A stretch of 60,850 bases of DNA from a virus (IMGVR_UViG_3300033149_001248:1-60850); one strand, 5' to 3'; shown: positions 32,137-41,388, numbered from the stretch's first letter. Numbers and translations are program-made. Notes: generated from the letters alone by a model not told the origin.

Positions 32137-33255
32137 CTAAGCAAATATGTTCTCCGGTTGCGGCTTACAACTGGCGGTTGATGGAACGGAGGCATGGTAG
32201 TTAATCCTAAGCCTATCTATGGCAAGGGATAGTTGAATCCCTAGGTAGCGATAGTTGTAATGACGAACGGCTAACCTAGCGTAATGGTACTGTCGGTCAG
32301 TGTAGTAGTCGGCTAGGGCTTGTCGTACCGCACCACGAACCTGTGCAGGGGTAGCGTCGGTGGGAATACGAATCAGGTTTTCATCAATACCCGGCAACCG
32401 ATCCTCTGGCGGTAGGTCTGTGATTACCCGACAGCCTACTGCCGTTGACTCTATAATCTTGCGCAGGGCATAGCCGTACCGACTACAAGTACAAATTGAC
32501 ACCTTGTAGTGGCTCAACTTATGGAGGTAGCTAGGCGTTAGGCACCCACGCCGGTGGTAGCCCGGGTGATGCTGGAAGTCAACTAGGTTAGCTAGCTCTG
32601 TGCTTCCGTATAGTCGTTTGCGTAGCGGGTAGTGACGGCTAATAGCCCCCGTAAGAATAGCCGGTTTCCGACGGCGGCCAAGACGAAACGGTGGAAGCGC
32701 GTTGGGGTCGATGCTATGGTAGGTACGGATTAGGTGTTGTGGTCTCACGTAGGGGGCTAAGTGAGCAACTATCTGAGGGTGGTAGTAGATAATCCACGCG
32801 TGGCATCCCATCTCTATAGCGCCGCGGCGGTGGTAGATAGGACGGTGATGGGCGTCTTTGAGGATAGTGAGCTTGAATATGTCGGGTCGCTCGGCTAGCG
32901 CCTCTACATGGGTAAACCGCGCGCGGTATTCTCGCCAGTCGCCCTGAGCTACGTCCCACTCACGCTTGTCTTGAACCACGACTACATCGGTTTCTGGTCG
33001 CTGTTCTAGAATCCGGCGCACGTCGGTGTCCCCGTTAGGCAGGTTGAATCCCCATAACTCATACCCTGCGTGCTGTAGCGCTAGCATAATCTGCCACCCT
33101 TCATCGGTCATATGGTGGCGCATAGACTCTACGGCTAGCGCCAACCGCCCCCCGTTACCACACGGTCGATTCTGGGGGGAATAGGTAGGCGCTGGCAAGG
33201 GTTGCATACCGCGCGGTCTAGGCAACTGGCTGACAATCTTGCTTAACGGATTCAT
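32137..33255 (-). CDS. Glycosyltransferase, GT-B-like
   Basis: 372 residues. RLALAVESMRHHMTDEGWQIMLALQHAG resembles an N-terminal GT-B Rossmann domain; YGYALRKIIESTAVGCRVITDLPPED is a C-terminal donor-binding segment of family GT4/CgeB-like enzymes. Start overlaps the end of the next upstream gene; ribosome site weak. Confidence 0.7.
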   Translation of the reverse strand: MNPLSKIVSQLPRPRGMQPLPAPTYSPQNRPCGNGGRLALAVESMRHHMTDEGWQIMLALQHAGYELWGFNLPNGDTDVRRILEQRPETDVVVVQDKREWDVAQGDWREYRARFTHVEALAERPDIFKLTILKDAHHRPIYHRRGAIEMGCHAWIIYYHPQIVAHLAPYVRPQHLIRTYHSIDPNALPPFRLGRRRKPAILTGAISRHYPLRKRLYGSTELANLVDFQHHPGYHRRGCLTPSYLHKLSHYKVSICTCSRYGYALRKIIESTAVGCRVITDLPPEDRLPGIDENLIRIPTDATPAQVRGAVRQALADYYTDRQYHYARLAVRHYNYRYLGIQLSLAIDRLRINYHASVPSTASCKPQPENIFA

Positions 33256-33529
33256 AGGCTCGTGCTCGGTGAATGGCGTAGGTGACTAGTTGGCGGGCGA
33301 CTCGTCTAGAGAACGGCAAGTGCCGCTGGTGGGCGCTTTCTGCCAACCAATCAACGATAGTCTCCAGGTTTTCTTCGCACCAATCCGGTCCCATCTCGTC
33401 CATCAACAACGCGCGCTGGTCGCACTGGCACCCATCCCCGGAACGGATCCAAAACCGGGCTAGAATCCGCTTCAGCTGGGTACCTGGTCCGTTAGGGTTA
33501 GGTGAGTTTGACGATATAGGCGTCTGCAT
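33218..33529 (-). CDS. Small conserved phage protein with CxC motif
   Basis: 103 residues from MQTPISSNSPN; start uncertain because no ribosome site is visible. GPGTQLKRILARFWI, GDGCQCDQRALLMDEMGPDWC and ETIVDWLAESAHQR form a pattern I have seen next to phage glycosyltransferases. Function not known; cysteines could bind metal. Confidence 0.65.
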   Translation of the reverse strand: MQTPISSNSPNPNGPGTQLKRILARFWIRSGDGCQCDQRALLMDEMGPDWCEENLETIVDWLAESAHQRHLPFSRRVARQLVTYAIHRARAYESVKQDCQPVA

Positions 33530-34412
33530 CTGAAATATACAGGTCTCCAGGGGAACCGTATATCTTGCTATAGTCAATCGTTACCCGTAAGTCGTAGTTA
33601 TCGGTTCCAGCTATCCAAAGCAACGATGTCTGAACGTAAAGCGTATAGGCGTCCTCGTAAATTAGTCTAGCGGTATCGAAGGCCTGCTGGGCTAAGCCGG
33701 TCGTTTCTAGGGTTAGTAAGGCTCGCCCGATCTGGGGGCGGTACTTATCATATTGGTGAGTGTGGCCGTCGGCCGTCGTTGTATCCTCTTGACTATAGTT
33801 AGAAACCGACCCCCAACCCGTCTGGGATATGGCGGCCCAAACGTGAACGTAGTATATGGACCCTTCGGATGAACTACTAATGAACGGGTCAACGTTGCTA
33901 GAAACCGTTTGGAGGGTTAGTCCCATAGAGGCCAAGTCGTTACCCGAACTAACGCTCCAACCTAGGGCAGCCGACCCGCCGCTAAGGGTTTGAGACGGGG
34001 CGGCATTGAACGAGCCTAGCTTTGCTGCCTTCGGCCCCGGCGCACCCGTTCGTGTAGCAATCCACCGGCCCCACTTATCCCGAACGGCTAGAATCCAATC
34101 GTTTTCTAGCTCGTGGTCAAACGGGTTATAGACTGTAACGGGGTGTGATTCGACCTGAACTATTCGGTTATCTGATTCTCGAATCTGGTAGATATAGCAC
34201 TGGGCCGAACCCGGCGTAGTGTAACCGCCGAAAGTCGTTGCGGCGGGGATCGTACCTGTACCAACGGGGTGCGCTAGATAGACTTCGGGGGCATAGCGTA
34301 AGAACCGATCAGGCCTCTGTACACGATTGGGGATAGGTCGCTGCCGATCTATTCGGCCTAGATAGCCCCGTAGCTTCGCTAGGCTCTGCTCACCCAATAC
34401 GTAGATACCCAT
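33498..34412 (-). CDS. Tail-region structural protein
   Basis: 304 residues, beta-rich, Thr/Ser-rich after residue 130, with no signal peptide. Ribosome site GGAGGG. Located at the distal end of the tail module, so probably a minor tail or fibre-associated protein. No diagnostic motif. Confidence 0.55.
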   Translation of the reverse strand: MGIYVLGEQSLAKLRGYLGRIDRQRPIPNRVQRPDRFLRYAPEVYLAHPVGTGTIPAATTFGGYTTPGSAQCYIYQIRESDNRIVQVESHPVTVYNPFDHELENDWILAVRDKWGRWIATRTGAPGPKAAKLGSFNAAPSQTLSGGSAALGWSVSSGNDLASMGLTLQTVSSNVDPFISSSSEGSIYYVHVWAAISQTGWGSVSNYSQEDTTTADGHTHQYDKYRPQIGRALLTLETTGLAQQAFDTARLIYEDAYTLYVQTSLLWIAGTDNYDLRVTIDYSKIYGSPGDLYISDADAYIVKLT

Positions 34413-34414
34413 GG

Positions 34415-34873
34415 CTATCCCTCCGATGGAACTGCATAGACGGTGATCTGGCTTGGTCTGCCTAGTGAGCGGAGTAGAATATCGGGGCTGGAAGGTTTCC
34501 CGGCTAGGAAGCGCCGAGGCGGGACTAGCCAGGTGCCGGAAACCCCCGGTTCAATCCCCGAACCGATAAGTACCTCGACCCCTCGACCGGCATAGCTTTC
34601 CGGCTCATCGTTAACAATTACAAGCATCTCCGGGCTTTTCGCCCAAGCCAGGTCTAACGGGGTCCACTCGCTGGGCACTAACAACGGCCGTCGGTAGAGA
34701 CCGTCATAGGTATCTAGCAAGGTCTCAAACCGATGGTCGGCTTGCTCTGTCCGTTCAGCCGTATCAGTGAAGTAGATTGTTAGAATAGCTGCCAAACGGG
34801 CTACTGGAGTCGGTCGAGCGGGAACGTCGGCAGGGGCTAGCTCCGACGGGTCGATATGGTTGGGCAACGACAT
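34415..34873 (-). CDS. Tail-region protein
   Basis: 152 residues from MSLPNHIDPSE (TGGAGTGGAG upstream); a longer in-frame reading to 35014 overlaps the next gene and is less likely. Acidic, mixed alpha/beta, with GVSGTWLVPPRRFL. Likely structural from context only. Confidence 0.6.
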   Translation of the reverse strand: MSLPNHIDPSELAPADVPARPTPVARLAAILTIYFTDTAERTEQADHRFETLLDTYDGLYRRPLLVPSEWTPLDLAWAKSPEMLVIVNDEPESYAGRGVEVLIGSGIEPGVSGTWLVPPRRFLAGKPSSPDILLRSLGRPSQITVYAVPSEG

Positions 34874-34901
34874 GGCTCCACTCCATTCTCTAGGGAAAAG
34901 A

Positions 34902-35333
34902 CTAGGATTCAAACGCCTCAACCAGTAGGTCCGCCACTCCGCCGTCGCAACGAGCCCATAGCTGGTTAGCGGCTCCCAGGGTTCCCGTACCGCTAGTGCC
35001 GGTGCTGAGGTCACGGCTCAGGTAGCTGCTCAGGCGGAAGATATAGTTTTCCCCTGGCTTCAATTCGATCATGGGGAAGAAACGGTCACTATCGCTGTCA
35101 TATATCCCAACATGAATCGTGTAGGTATCATCGAGGTTTTGCATACGACACATCCCCGGATGGGCCAACTCGGATAGGTCTATCTGAGTACCCATGGCCC
35201 CAACGGAAACTGCCCCGGGAGATGGGCCTTTAGCCCCGTCCATGTCGGCACGAAACGAGGTAGGCCGGGAAGCGTAGTCGATCTGGCCGGAACTGATAAC
35301 TAGTTGTCCTGTAACGGTGATCTCGTTGGCCAT
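34902..35333 (-). CDS. Small tail-region structural protein
   Basis: 143 residues, beta-rich and Gly/Ser/Thr-rich, typical of phage virion beta-sandwich proteins (VTGQLVISSGQIDYASRP, ELKPGENYIFRL). Context suggests a tail or appendage component. Confidence 0.6.
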   Translation of the reverse strand: MANEITVTGQLVISSGQIDYASRPTSFRADMDGAKGPSPGAVSVGAMGTQIDLSELAHPGMCRMQNLDDTYTIHVGIYDSDSDRFFPMIELKPGENYIFRLSSYLSRDLSTGTSGTGTLGAANQLWARCDGGVADLLVEAFES

Positions 35334-35346
35334 CGTTTGTTCTCCG

Positions 35347-36303
35347 TTAGCTCAGGGTGGCTGGGATACCAAGCAGGAAAAAGTTGTTCTCCTGGTAGTA
35401 TTCTACGTTGATGAAGTGAGGATTGTTGATGTCCGTTAGCGGCTTCCCCGTTCCGTCTAGTAGAATCGACTCAACGGGGTTGCCTTTGCGGTCCACGGCT
35501 TGAATAAAGTGGGCCGGGTTGTTGGGGTCGGGGTCGCTGCCGTTGATCTTGTCGAGGGTCCATTCGCCTGTTGACTCATCCCAATGCCCGTTTAGAACCT
35601 TGGAACCACGGTCGGCTATTAGTCGGTCATGACCCCCGTAACGTATCTCGAACTCATAGGTGATCTGGAAGTAAAAACTACAAGTCCCGTATAGCTTACG
35701 CTCCCAGGTTACGCGCGATAGACGCACGCACCGTTTCGGCAATCCCCACATAGGAACGGCGTTCACCGTATTATGCATCTGGGTGATTAGCGGTAGGTCG
35801 AGGGTTAGCTGATTGATTGTGATGGCTACTGTTGGGTAGCCCGTCTCAAACTCTAGCTCGGGGCCAGACAACCGCTCATGGCTGCTAGATAGGATCGGTT
35901 GTCCGTTGCGGTCGTATCCGGCCTCTTCAGAGTAGGTTACAAACTGGCCGGATATGCGTGGTGGTTCTAGCAGTGGGTTGGTGATAGCCTGGTTCTGGCA
36001 ACGATCATGCCTCGGGGGTCGGGTCGTAAAGTACTGGGTAACGATCCAGTACCGCCCTGGCGCTCCCGCCCGATAATGGGGGTCTCGTTCAACGTCTAGA
36101 CGGGCTTGGCACCATGCCCAGGTGTCAGCATCGCCCTCTACAACCCAAGCAGCCCCTACGGGGTATAACCCCGTAGCATTCATCACGGCCGCGGGGCCTT
36201 CGCTTTCTGAGGAACGTACACGGAAACGTACCTCATAAAGCCGGTGGCCCTCATCGTCGATTCGGCCTTTCCAACCAATTGGTCCGCCAATCACTGTAGC
36301 CAT
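35347..36303 (-). CDS. Minor tail protein downstream of tape measure
   Basis: 318 residues, beta-rich. Comes directly after the tape measure, where the distal tail or baseplate hub protein is usually encoded. Contains GPIGWKGRIDDEGHRLYEVRF and AITINQLTLDLPLI. No motif that separates distal-tail from other hub proteins. Confidence 0.6.
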   Translation of the reverse strand: MATVIGGPIGWKGRIDDEGHRLYEVRFRVRSSESEGPAAVMNATGLYPVGAAWVVEGDADTWAWCQARLDVERDPHYRAGAPGRYWIVTQYFTTRPPRHDRCQNQAITNPLLEPPRISGQFVTYSEEAGYDRNGQPILSSSHERLSGPELEFETGYPTVAITINQLTLDLPLITQMHNTVNAVPMWGLPKRCVRLSRVTWERKLYGTCSFYFQITYEFEIRYGGHDRLIADRGSKVLNGHWDESTGEWTLDKINGSDPDPNNPAHFIQAVDRKGNPVESILLDGTGKPLTDINNPHFINVEYYQENNFFLLGIPATLS

Positions 36304-36305
36304 GG

Positions 36306-38771
36306 TTAGATTCCCGCTTCATCTACGTTGCCGAGTTTCTGATCGATCTCACCTAGTATGTTTGCTAGTCGGTCAACTCCCCTAGCAAACGCATTGCTGA
36401 TAGCGGCTAGCCCTCGGCCCACGCCTTGACCGAGACCAGCAGCTACGGCTTGGGAGGTAGGCATAGGGGCGGCGACTTCGATGGGTTGTTTAGGAGCTAC
36501 TGGCGCTCGATAGACGTAGGCTTGTTGGGCTAGTAGGGCGCTGAGTAGCTTTGCCGAACCCGCTCCTAAGGCCTCAATCTCCTTAGGTGGTAGGATAATG
36601 GGTTGAATACGGGTTTCCTGAACGGGGGGTACAATAGGCCGGGCGCGGAAGTAGTCTTTCAACCGTTCCCAGGCAGTCATCGCCCCCTTAAACAGCCAAC
36701 GCAGAAAGTCCTCTGCTTCGCGGCGCCGGTGCTGACGCACTAGGTCGCTCCAAAGCCGGGTGATCAACTTGTTACGTTCCCGCACTAAGTCCTCTACCCC
36801 TTCGCCGATAGCGTCTAGCTGGGTCTGGAGAGACTGTTCGATCTGGGCTAGGTCTTTCTGCTGCTGGGAAGCTATGGCGTCTAGGTTCTTCCGGTGTTGG
36901 TCCTGGAGAGACTTGGAAAATGCGCTTTGGGAATTGAGCAGTCGCTGTAGCTGCTTGATAGTATCGTTGGTGATACTGTCCCCTATAATCGGAACCTGTC
37001 TGAGGGCCTGAACGACTTGAATAAACGCCCGGATAGCGGCGCGGCGCAGGGCGTCGAAGGCTTTGGCGAATTGACTGACTACCCAATATCGCACGTCCTC
37101 CAGCGCCGTTTTCAACCCGGCTACTAGGTTTGTCCAAGACCGGGCGGCGCTAGCTTGAAGCCGGGCTAGTCCCGAGCGGACCCAACCCAAGAACTTAATG
37201 AGTAGTACCTGGGCGCTTAGTAAGACTAGACGCATGGCGGCTCGTAAGTCACCGGCTTGAATAGCCAAGGCGATACCCCGCCAAGTGGTACGAAACTCTC
37301 GCACCAGGGTTTCCCAGCCTTGCCTGAACTGCTCTAGGGCAGCGTCTAGTAGCCCTAGCTTTGCTCCTACCACGGCAGCGGTTCCCCCGATAGCCGCAGC
37401 TATCAGCCCTGGTACCGAAGTCAGGAACGACACCAGGGAAGCTAGCCCGCTAGTTAGTGCTATTACGGCCGGAACCACCACGGTTCCTACTACGCTGGCT
37501 AGACTACCTAGTAAGACCAACACTGGCCCAGCCGCAGCCGTTAGACCAGCGAGCACTAAGACTAGCTCTTGTCCCTGAGGGGATAAACGGTCCCACCAGT
37601 CTATTACCCGGTTGGTAACCGAGCGCAACCGATCCATCACTCGAACCATTACGGGACCGATACGCTGACCAATAGTCACTAGTATTGACTTTAACCGGCT
37701 CCACACCTGTGAAGCAGCGAAGGCTACGGTGCCGTGTAAAGCCTCGAAGGCTCGTTGGGTACTGTTGGCTGAATTACGGACACCTTCCATAACGGAACGA
37801 ACGGTGTCGGCGTCTTGAGCTAGAACGTTCATGACGCCTCGCAAGGCTCGGACGTTAGGAACGATCTGGGCTAGCGCTTCCTCGTTGTCTCCGAACCGTT
37901 CGTCAAGCAACCGGATAACGTCGAGTAACCCGCCGGGTTGGGCCGCAATATTGCGCAATTCCTGGAAGCTCAAGCCAACTTGGCTTAGGATTCGACGGGC
38001 GGCTGCGCTCGGTTTCTGGAGCGTCATAAGGATAGCTTGAACGCTGACAGCCGCTTCGGCCGCGTCCATACCCGTGCGGCTCATAACGGCCATCGTTCCG
38101 GCTACGTCCTCAAAGTCAACGTTCAACGCTGCGGCCATAGGCAATAGTCTGCCGATAACCCCGGCTAGGCTATCAGCCTCTAGCTTGCCTTCGCGCACTG
38201 TAGCCACGAGAATATCCGTAGCCCGGGCTGCCGTCATCCCGACTTTGGCATAGGCATTCATAGCTGACGTAACAGCGTCGGCTACAACCATTGTTTCACC
38301 CAGACCACCGACGCTAGCCTTAGCCGAGGCGGTTAGAGCGTCGATTGCTCTAGACCCCCGCAACCCAGCTGACGTGATGAAGAATAGTGCGTTGGCTAGC
38401 TCCTGGGGGGAACGGCCTAGAGCGGGGGCCATAGCTACTAGGTCTTTCTTCCACTGATCGACTTGGCGTTGAGAGACCCCAACTAAGCCAACGATCTTTT
38501 GCATCGAAGCCTCGAAGTCGGCCCCCATCTTCACGGCCGCTCCCCCGGCCGCTGCTAGGGGAAGCGTGACCCGGGTTGTAAGCCAACGACCGCCTTGTTG
38601 CAGGGCGCGACCGGCGGCTAGCATACTACCCTTGATAGCCTCCATCTGGCGGGCGGCTCGGCGGATAGCTGCGGCAGCCCGGTTGGCTTGGTGTTGAGCC
38701 TGGCGAAGCATGTGCTGATAGCTGGCGGAGTCGCCGACTAGCCGAACAACAAGTCTAAGCACTTCATCCAT
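36306..38771 (-). CDS. Tail tape measure protein
   Basis: 821 residues. Helical start with many Ala/Arg/Gln (RQAQHQANRAAAAIRRAARQ), then the TP901-type core (AAVKMGADFEASMQKIVGL, TSAMNAYAKVGMTAARATDIL, MSRTGMDAAEAAVSVQAILM). Hydrophobic segments follow near 405-470 (LVLVLAGLTAAAGPVLVLLG), and a coiled coil near 640-690. At about 1.5 angstrom per residue it predicts a tail of roughly 120 nm. Overlaps the chaperone T frame by 8 bases. Confidence 0.95.
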   Translation of the reverse strand: MDEVLRLVVRLVGDSASYQHMLRQAQHQANRAAAAIRRAARQMEAIKGSMLAAGRALQQGGRWLTTRVTLPLAAAGGAAVKMGADFEASMQKIVGLVGVSQRQVDQWKKDLVAMAPALGRSPQELANALFFITSAGLRGSRAIDALTASAKASVGGLGETMVVADAVTSAMNAYAKVGMTAARATDILVATVREGKLEADSLAGVIGRLLPMAAALNVDFEDVAGTMAVMSRTGMDAAEAAVSVQAILMTLQKPSAAARRILSQVGLSFQELRNIAAQPGGLLDVIRLLDERFGDNEEALAQIVPNVRALRGVMNVLAQDADTVRSVMEGVRNSANSTQRAFEALHGTVAFAASQVWSRLKSILVTIGQRIGPVMVRVMDRLRSVTNRVIDWWDRLSPQGQELVLVLAGLTAAAGPVLVLLGSLASVVGTVVVPAVIALTSGLASLVSFLTSVPGLIAAAIGGTAAVVGAKLGLLDAALEQFRQGWETLVREFRTTWRGIALAIQAGDLRAAMRLVLLSAQVLLIKFLGWVRSGLARLQASAARSWTNLVAGLKTALEDVRYWVVSQFAKAFDALRRAAIRAFIQVVQALRQVPIIGDSITNDTIKQLQRLLNSQSAFSKSLQDQHRKNLDAIASQQQKDLAQIEQSLQTQLDAIGEGVEDLVRERNKLITRLWSDLVRQHRRREAEDFLRWLFKGAMTAWERLKDYFRARPIVPPVQETRIQPIILPPKEIEALGAGSAKLLSALLAQQAYVYRAPVAPKQPIEVAAPMPTSQAVAAGLGQGVGRGLAAISNAFARGVDRLANILGEIDQKLGNVDEAGI

Positions 38772-39111
38772 CGGAACGCTCCGGGGTTATGCGCCTGATC
38801 GTAATAGCTTTCGGCCCTCCAAGACACCTAATCCAGCACTGCTTCGACTCATCGACGCTCCGGGGCTTGGAGGATTCGGTGCGGAAGCGTAGTAGGTATT
38901 GATCCAGAGGTCGAAGTTTTCCGGTGCGAAGACCATCCGTCAGCTGACATAACTGCATAAGGTAGTAGTCGCTCCGTTCGGGAACCTCCAGCCGACAACG
39001 GAACCAGCGACGCCATAATTGAAACTCCCGGTGGGAAACCCGTTGCTGGCATTCGGCTAACGGCATGCCCAGGGTAGCCGCTAGCCGAAGCCAGTCATAG
39101 GTTATTGGGTC
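38764..39111 (-). CDS. Tail assembly chaperone, T part (made by -1 frameshift)
   Basis: Open frame continuing from the slippery site; the segment after the slip reads DPITYDWLRLAATLGMPL, then REFQLWRRWF, the usual start of T domains. An ATG at 39066 is inside the frame, but no good ribosome site precedes it. The full G-T fusion would be about 238 residues (39479 to 38764). Confidence 0.8.
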   Translation of the reverse strand, partial: DPITYDWLRLAATLGMPLAECQQRVSHREFQLWRRWFRCRLEVPERSDYYLMQLCQLTDGLRTGKLRPLDQYLLRFRTESSKPRSVDESKQCWIRCLGGPKAITIRRITPERSDG

Positions 39112-39479
39112 AAAGGGTCCGCCGTCTCCTGGTCAATCAGGTCTTCGCTCGGAACGGATACCTGGCTGATCTCGGCGGCTTTCTGGTACAAGTCGCGCAC
39201 GACTCGATAGGGCCAGCCCTGAATTGTTTCCAGGGGTACGTTTTCGCCTTTGTCGTTGAACAAGCAGAGGCTTACGAGCAGAGCCTCGATATGATCGACC
39301 TGTTGAAACCCTACAACCTTCGGGGTTCCGGTGGTGGGGTCGGTAGCGATCTTGAGACCCTTCATGACGGCGTTTCGCCACTGGGTAGCGGCCCAACCGC
39401 TCGCTTCCCGAAGCGTGTAGTTGTGGCCGTCGATAGTGACGGGAATCTCCTGCGGCTTCGTGTCGAACGAAAGACTCAT
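39102..39479 (-). CDS. Tail assembly chaperone, G part
   Basis: 125 residues, before the tape measure as expected. Alpha/beta with TIDGHNYTLREASGWAATQWRN and VEALLVSLCLFNDKG-like region. Ribosome site AAGGAG. Zero-frame stop follows the slippery heptamer by two codons. Confidence 0.85.
   Translation of the reverse strand: MSLSFDTKPQEIPVTIDGHNYTLREASGWAATQWRNAVMKGLKIATDPTTGTPKVVGFQQVDHIEALLVSLCLFNDKGENVPLETIQGWPYRVVRDLYQKAAEISQVSVPSEDLIDQETADPLTQ
39111..39117 (-). promoter_or_regulatory. -1 programmed frameshift slippery site CCCTTTG
   Basis: Reading leftward, C CCT TTG in the zero frame fits X XXY YYZ; both tRNAs can re-pair as CCC TTT. Zero frame stops (TAA at 39104) 6 bases later, while the -1 frame stays open to 38764. 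Confidence 0.85.
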
Positions 39480-39504
39480 ACTCCACTCCTTGTGCTAGAG
39501 GTAG

Positions 39505-39566
39505 TTAGGGGGTCGAGGGCTAGATGCTCTGCGCCTGTGGCCGGTCTAGAGCGTCTAGCCCCCTAA
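39505..39566 (-). repeat. Hairpin between tail tube and chaperone genes
   Basis: TTAGG + GGGCTAGA + GCTCT (39505-39530) pairs with AGAGC + TCTAGCCC + CCTAA (39548-39566), with small bulges. Lies in the only long gap of the tail module, so may partly terminate transcription to keep tail tube protein in excess. No T run. Confidence 0.6.
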
Positions 39567-39575
39567 AATCCAGGG

Positions 39576-40061
39576 TTAGGTTCCGGCTACCTCGGTCAAC
39601 ACCGGCCCGGATTCCTCATCGTTGGCATCGTCATAGTTGGTTGGTACGATGGTTAGCGTCACTTCGGGGGCGGTTCCCCGCTCGTGCGAACCCGGTTCGA
39701 TACTTCGCAAGTAGCCCCAAAACGCCAGCGTCGATCCGTCCGGGAAGTGAATGGTGATCTCGGTGTTGACGTTGACTAGTTGGGCGGTAATCGCTGCCAA
39801 GTCATAGAGGTTCGGGTCATACAGGGCGGTAACCTGAAACTCGCCCAGGTCTAGCAGCGATTGGGGACCACGGGTCACCCAAGCCGAATTGTGCATAGTA
39901 GTCAAGTCAATCGGATCGCCACCATCGACCGCAGGCGGAGTCACGGTCTTTTCCCAAAAGCAAATATCCGGGTCGGTTTTGAAGGCAATCTTGGTAGGGT
40001 ATCCGTCCTGGAGAGGGATACCCGAGGGGGCGCTTCGGACGGTGTCGCTAGGTGCAGTCAT
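39576..40061 (-). CDS. Major tail tube protein
   Basis: 161 residues, beta-rich; KTDPDICFWEKTVTPPAVDGG near the start, GYLRSIEPGSHERGTAPEVTLTIVPTN typical of tail tube proteins. Strong AGGAGA ribosome site. Position between tail completion and chaperone genes supports the call. Confidence 0.8.
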   Translation of the reverse strand: MTAPSDTVRSAPSGIPLQDGYPTKIAFKTDPDICFWEKTVTPPAVDGGDPIDLTTMHNSAWVTRGPQSLLDLGEFQVTALYDPNLYDLAAITAQLVNVNTEITIHFPDGSTLAFWGYLRSIEPGSHERGTAPEVTLTIVPTNYDDANDEESGPVLTEVAGT

Positions 40062-40085
40062 CGTTTGTCTCCTGCTTATCTAGGG

Positions 40086-40520
40086 TTAGGTTGAGGCTAC
40101 TTTGGCGTTTAGGGTGAACAAGTTTCGGGCAGCGCCGCGCTGCTCCCTTCCTAGGTACAATATACCCGTTGTCCGGGTAGCGGCATATATCAAATACGAT
40201 TCGGATTCGCTAAGGGATACGGTCCGAAGGTCTAGGGCGTCCAGGGCATCGGCTATCGCGCGCGCTTTCGTCCAACCGTCTAGGTAGGCGGCCGACCGAA
40301 CCCGAATCTGGACGGTGGGCTGCTCGACGGCCCGACCGTCCGGTTGCCGGAACCCTTGAAGAGCGCTACCCGTATCATATACTGTGATACAATCATCCGG
40401 GTCATCCGGTTCATAACCGCAATACACAGGCCACTCGCTCCCGACCGTCGGGTCGGTCGCTAGGTTCAAGTCGATCAGCAGTTGCTGAACGATTCCGGCA
40501 GTGCTTGTGGCTTGACTCAT
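40086..40520 (-). CDS. Tail terminator/completion protein
   Basis: 144 residues. VYCGYEPDDPDDCITVYDTG and VQIRVRSAAYLDGWTKARAIADALDAL match the minor-capsid/tail-terminator family that caps the tail at the neck. Its start overlaps the previous gene by 4 bases. Confidence 0.75.
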   Translation of the reverse strand: MSQATSTAGIVQQLLIDLNLATDPTVGSEWPVYCGYEPDDPDDCITVYDTGSALQGFRQPDGRAVEQPTVQIRVRSAAYLDGWTKARAIADALDALDLRTVSLSESESYLIYAATRTTGILYLGREQRGAARNLFTLNAKVAST

Positions 40521-40867
40521 AGCTTTCTGGTGGTTGCGCTTGCTCGAAGCGTACCCGTGTCAACGGGTACCCGTTTCTGGGATTCGCGTTGAATCCGTAG
40601 CCCGGCCCGGAGTAGGGCTTGTTCCAGGGTTCGACCTAGCCGAAGGTCTTGTTTAACCAGGTCGGATAACTCCCCGCTATCGGATAATTCCCGAGCGGGT
40701 CGTTCCAGAAACTTCGCTTCCCCTACTACGTGACGGGCTTTGAGGTTCTCGTGGACATAGATTGCGTAGTTGGTTCCGTAGCCGACTACTACCGATGGTG
40801 ATCCGGCTACTTGGTCGAGTAGTCGGCGGAGTCGCTGATTCAATCGTTTAAGGCCGATAATCTCCAT
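40517..40867 (-). CDS. HK97 gp10-like tail completion protein
   Basis: 116 residues. GLKRLNQRLRRLL, YAIYVHENLKARH and the C-terminal QRESQKRVPVDTGTLRAS are hallmarks of HK97 gp10-like neck proteins. Ribosome site AGGAGA. Confidence 0.85.
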   Translation of the reverse strand: MEIIGLKRLNQRLRRLLDQVAGSPSVVVGYGTNYAIYVHENLKARHVVGEAKFLERPARELSDSGELSDLVKQDLRLGRTLEQALLRAGLRIQRESQKRVPVDTGTLRASATTRKL

Positions 40868-40869
40868 AG

Positions 40870-41214
40870 CTAGCTTGTCTCCTGTACGTCGATTCTGAGG
40901 TGACCCTTCCGAACGGGAAACGTTTCCCGGTCCGTACCTTCGATCACGATAAAGTAGGCATAATATAGCCCCGCTGTATCAACGTCGGCGGATTGGAACT
41001 GGTACTGGACCTGCCCCTGGGAAGCGTTAGTGATCGTGACGTTATCTTCGGTTTCGGCTACCTTAGTTGTACCATCGGGGGCAACCATCTTGAACTTCAC
41101 CGTGATCCCCGTACCCGAGAGGTCAACCACTGACCCGTCGGGCCGTACTAGGGTGGCAGTCAACGGTGTTCGAGTATCGCCGACTTGTAGGTAATGCGTC
41201 TGTGGGGTACTCAT
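40870..41214 (-). CDS. Beta-sandwich protein, fibre/baseplate N-domain-like
   Basis: 114 residues. LTATLVRPDGSVVDLSGTGITVKFKMV and VQYQFQSADVDTAGLYYAYFIV follow the BppU-type N-terminal beta-sandwich seen in fibre and baseplate proteins. Located just before the fibre genes in the leftward order. Confidence 0.65.
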   Translation of the reverse strand: MSTPQTHYLQVGDTRTPLTATLVRPDGSVVDLSGTGITVKFKMVAPDGTTKVAETEDNVTITNASQGQVQYQFQSADVDTAGLYYAYFIVIEGTDRETFPVRKGHLRIDVQETS

Positions 41215-41217
41215 GGC

Positions 41218-41388
41218 TTAGTCCGTTTCGTGCTCGTCTTGTTGAGGCCCGACTAGGCTATAAGCCATAGCCGCGATGCCCTCTAGCTCGTAGGGGTTTT
41301 CGTCTGTTCCAACTAATAGTCGCTGGCTTTCGGGTTCTATCCCTGGCCAGTGAAGGATCCAGCTAAGTAGGTCGATCCAACCGCTCAT
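41218..41388 (-). CDS. Small unknown protein (56 residues)
   Basis: Starts MSGWIDLLSWILHWPG immediately after the fibre gene's stop, GGGAG 8 bases upstream, and ends 3 bases before the next gene. Hydrophobic, Trp-rich first 16 residues, then acidic. Function unknown; tight packing argues it is real. Confidence 0.7.
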   Translation of the reverse strand: MSGWIDLLSWILHWPGIEPESQRLLVGTDENPYELEGIAAMAYSLVGPQQDEHETD

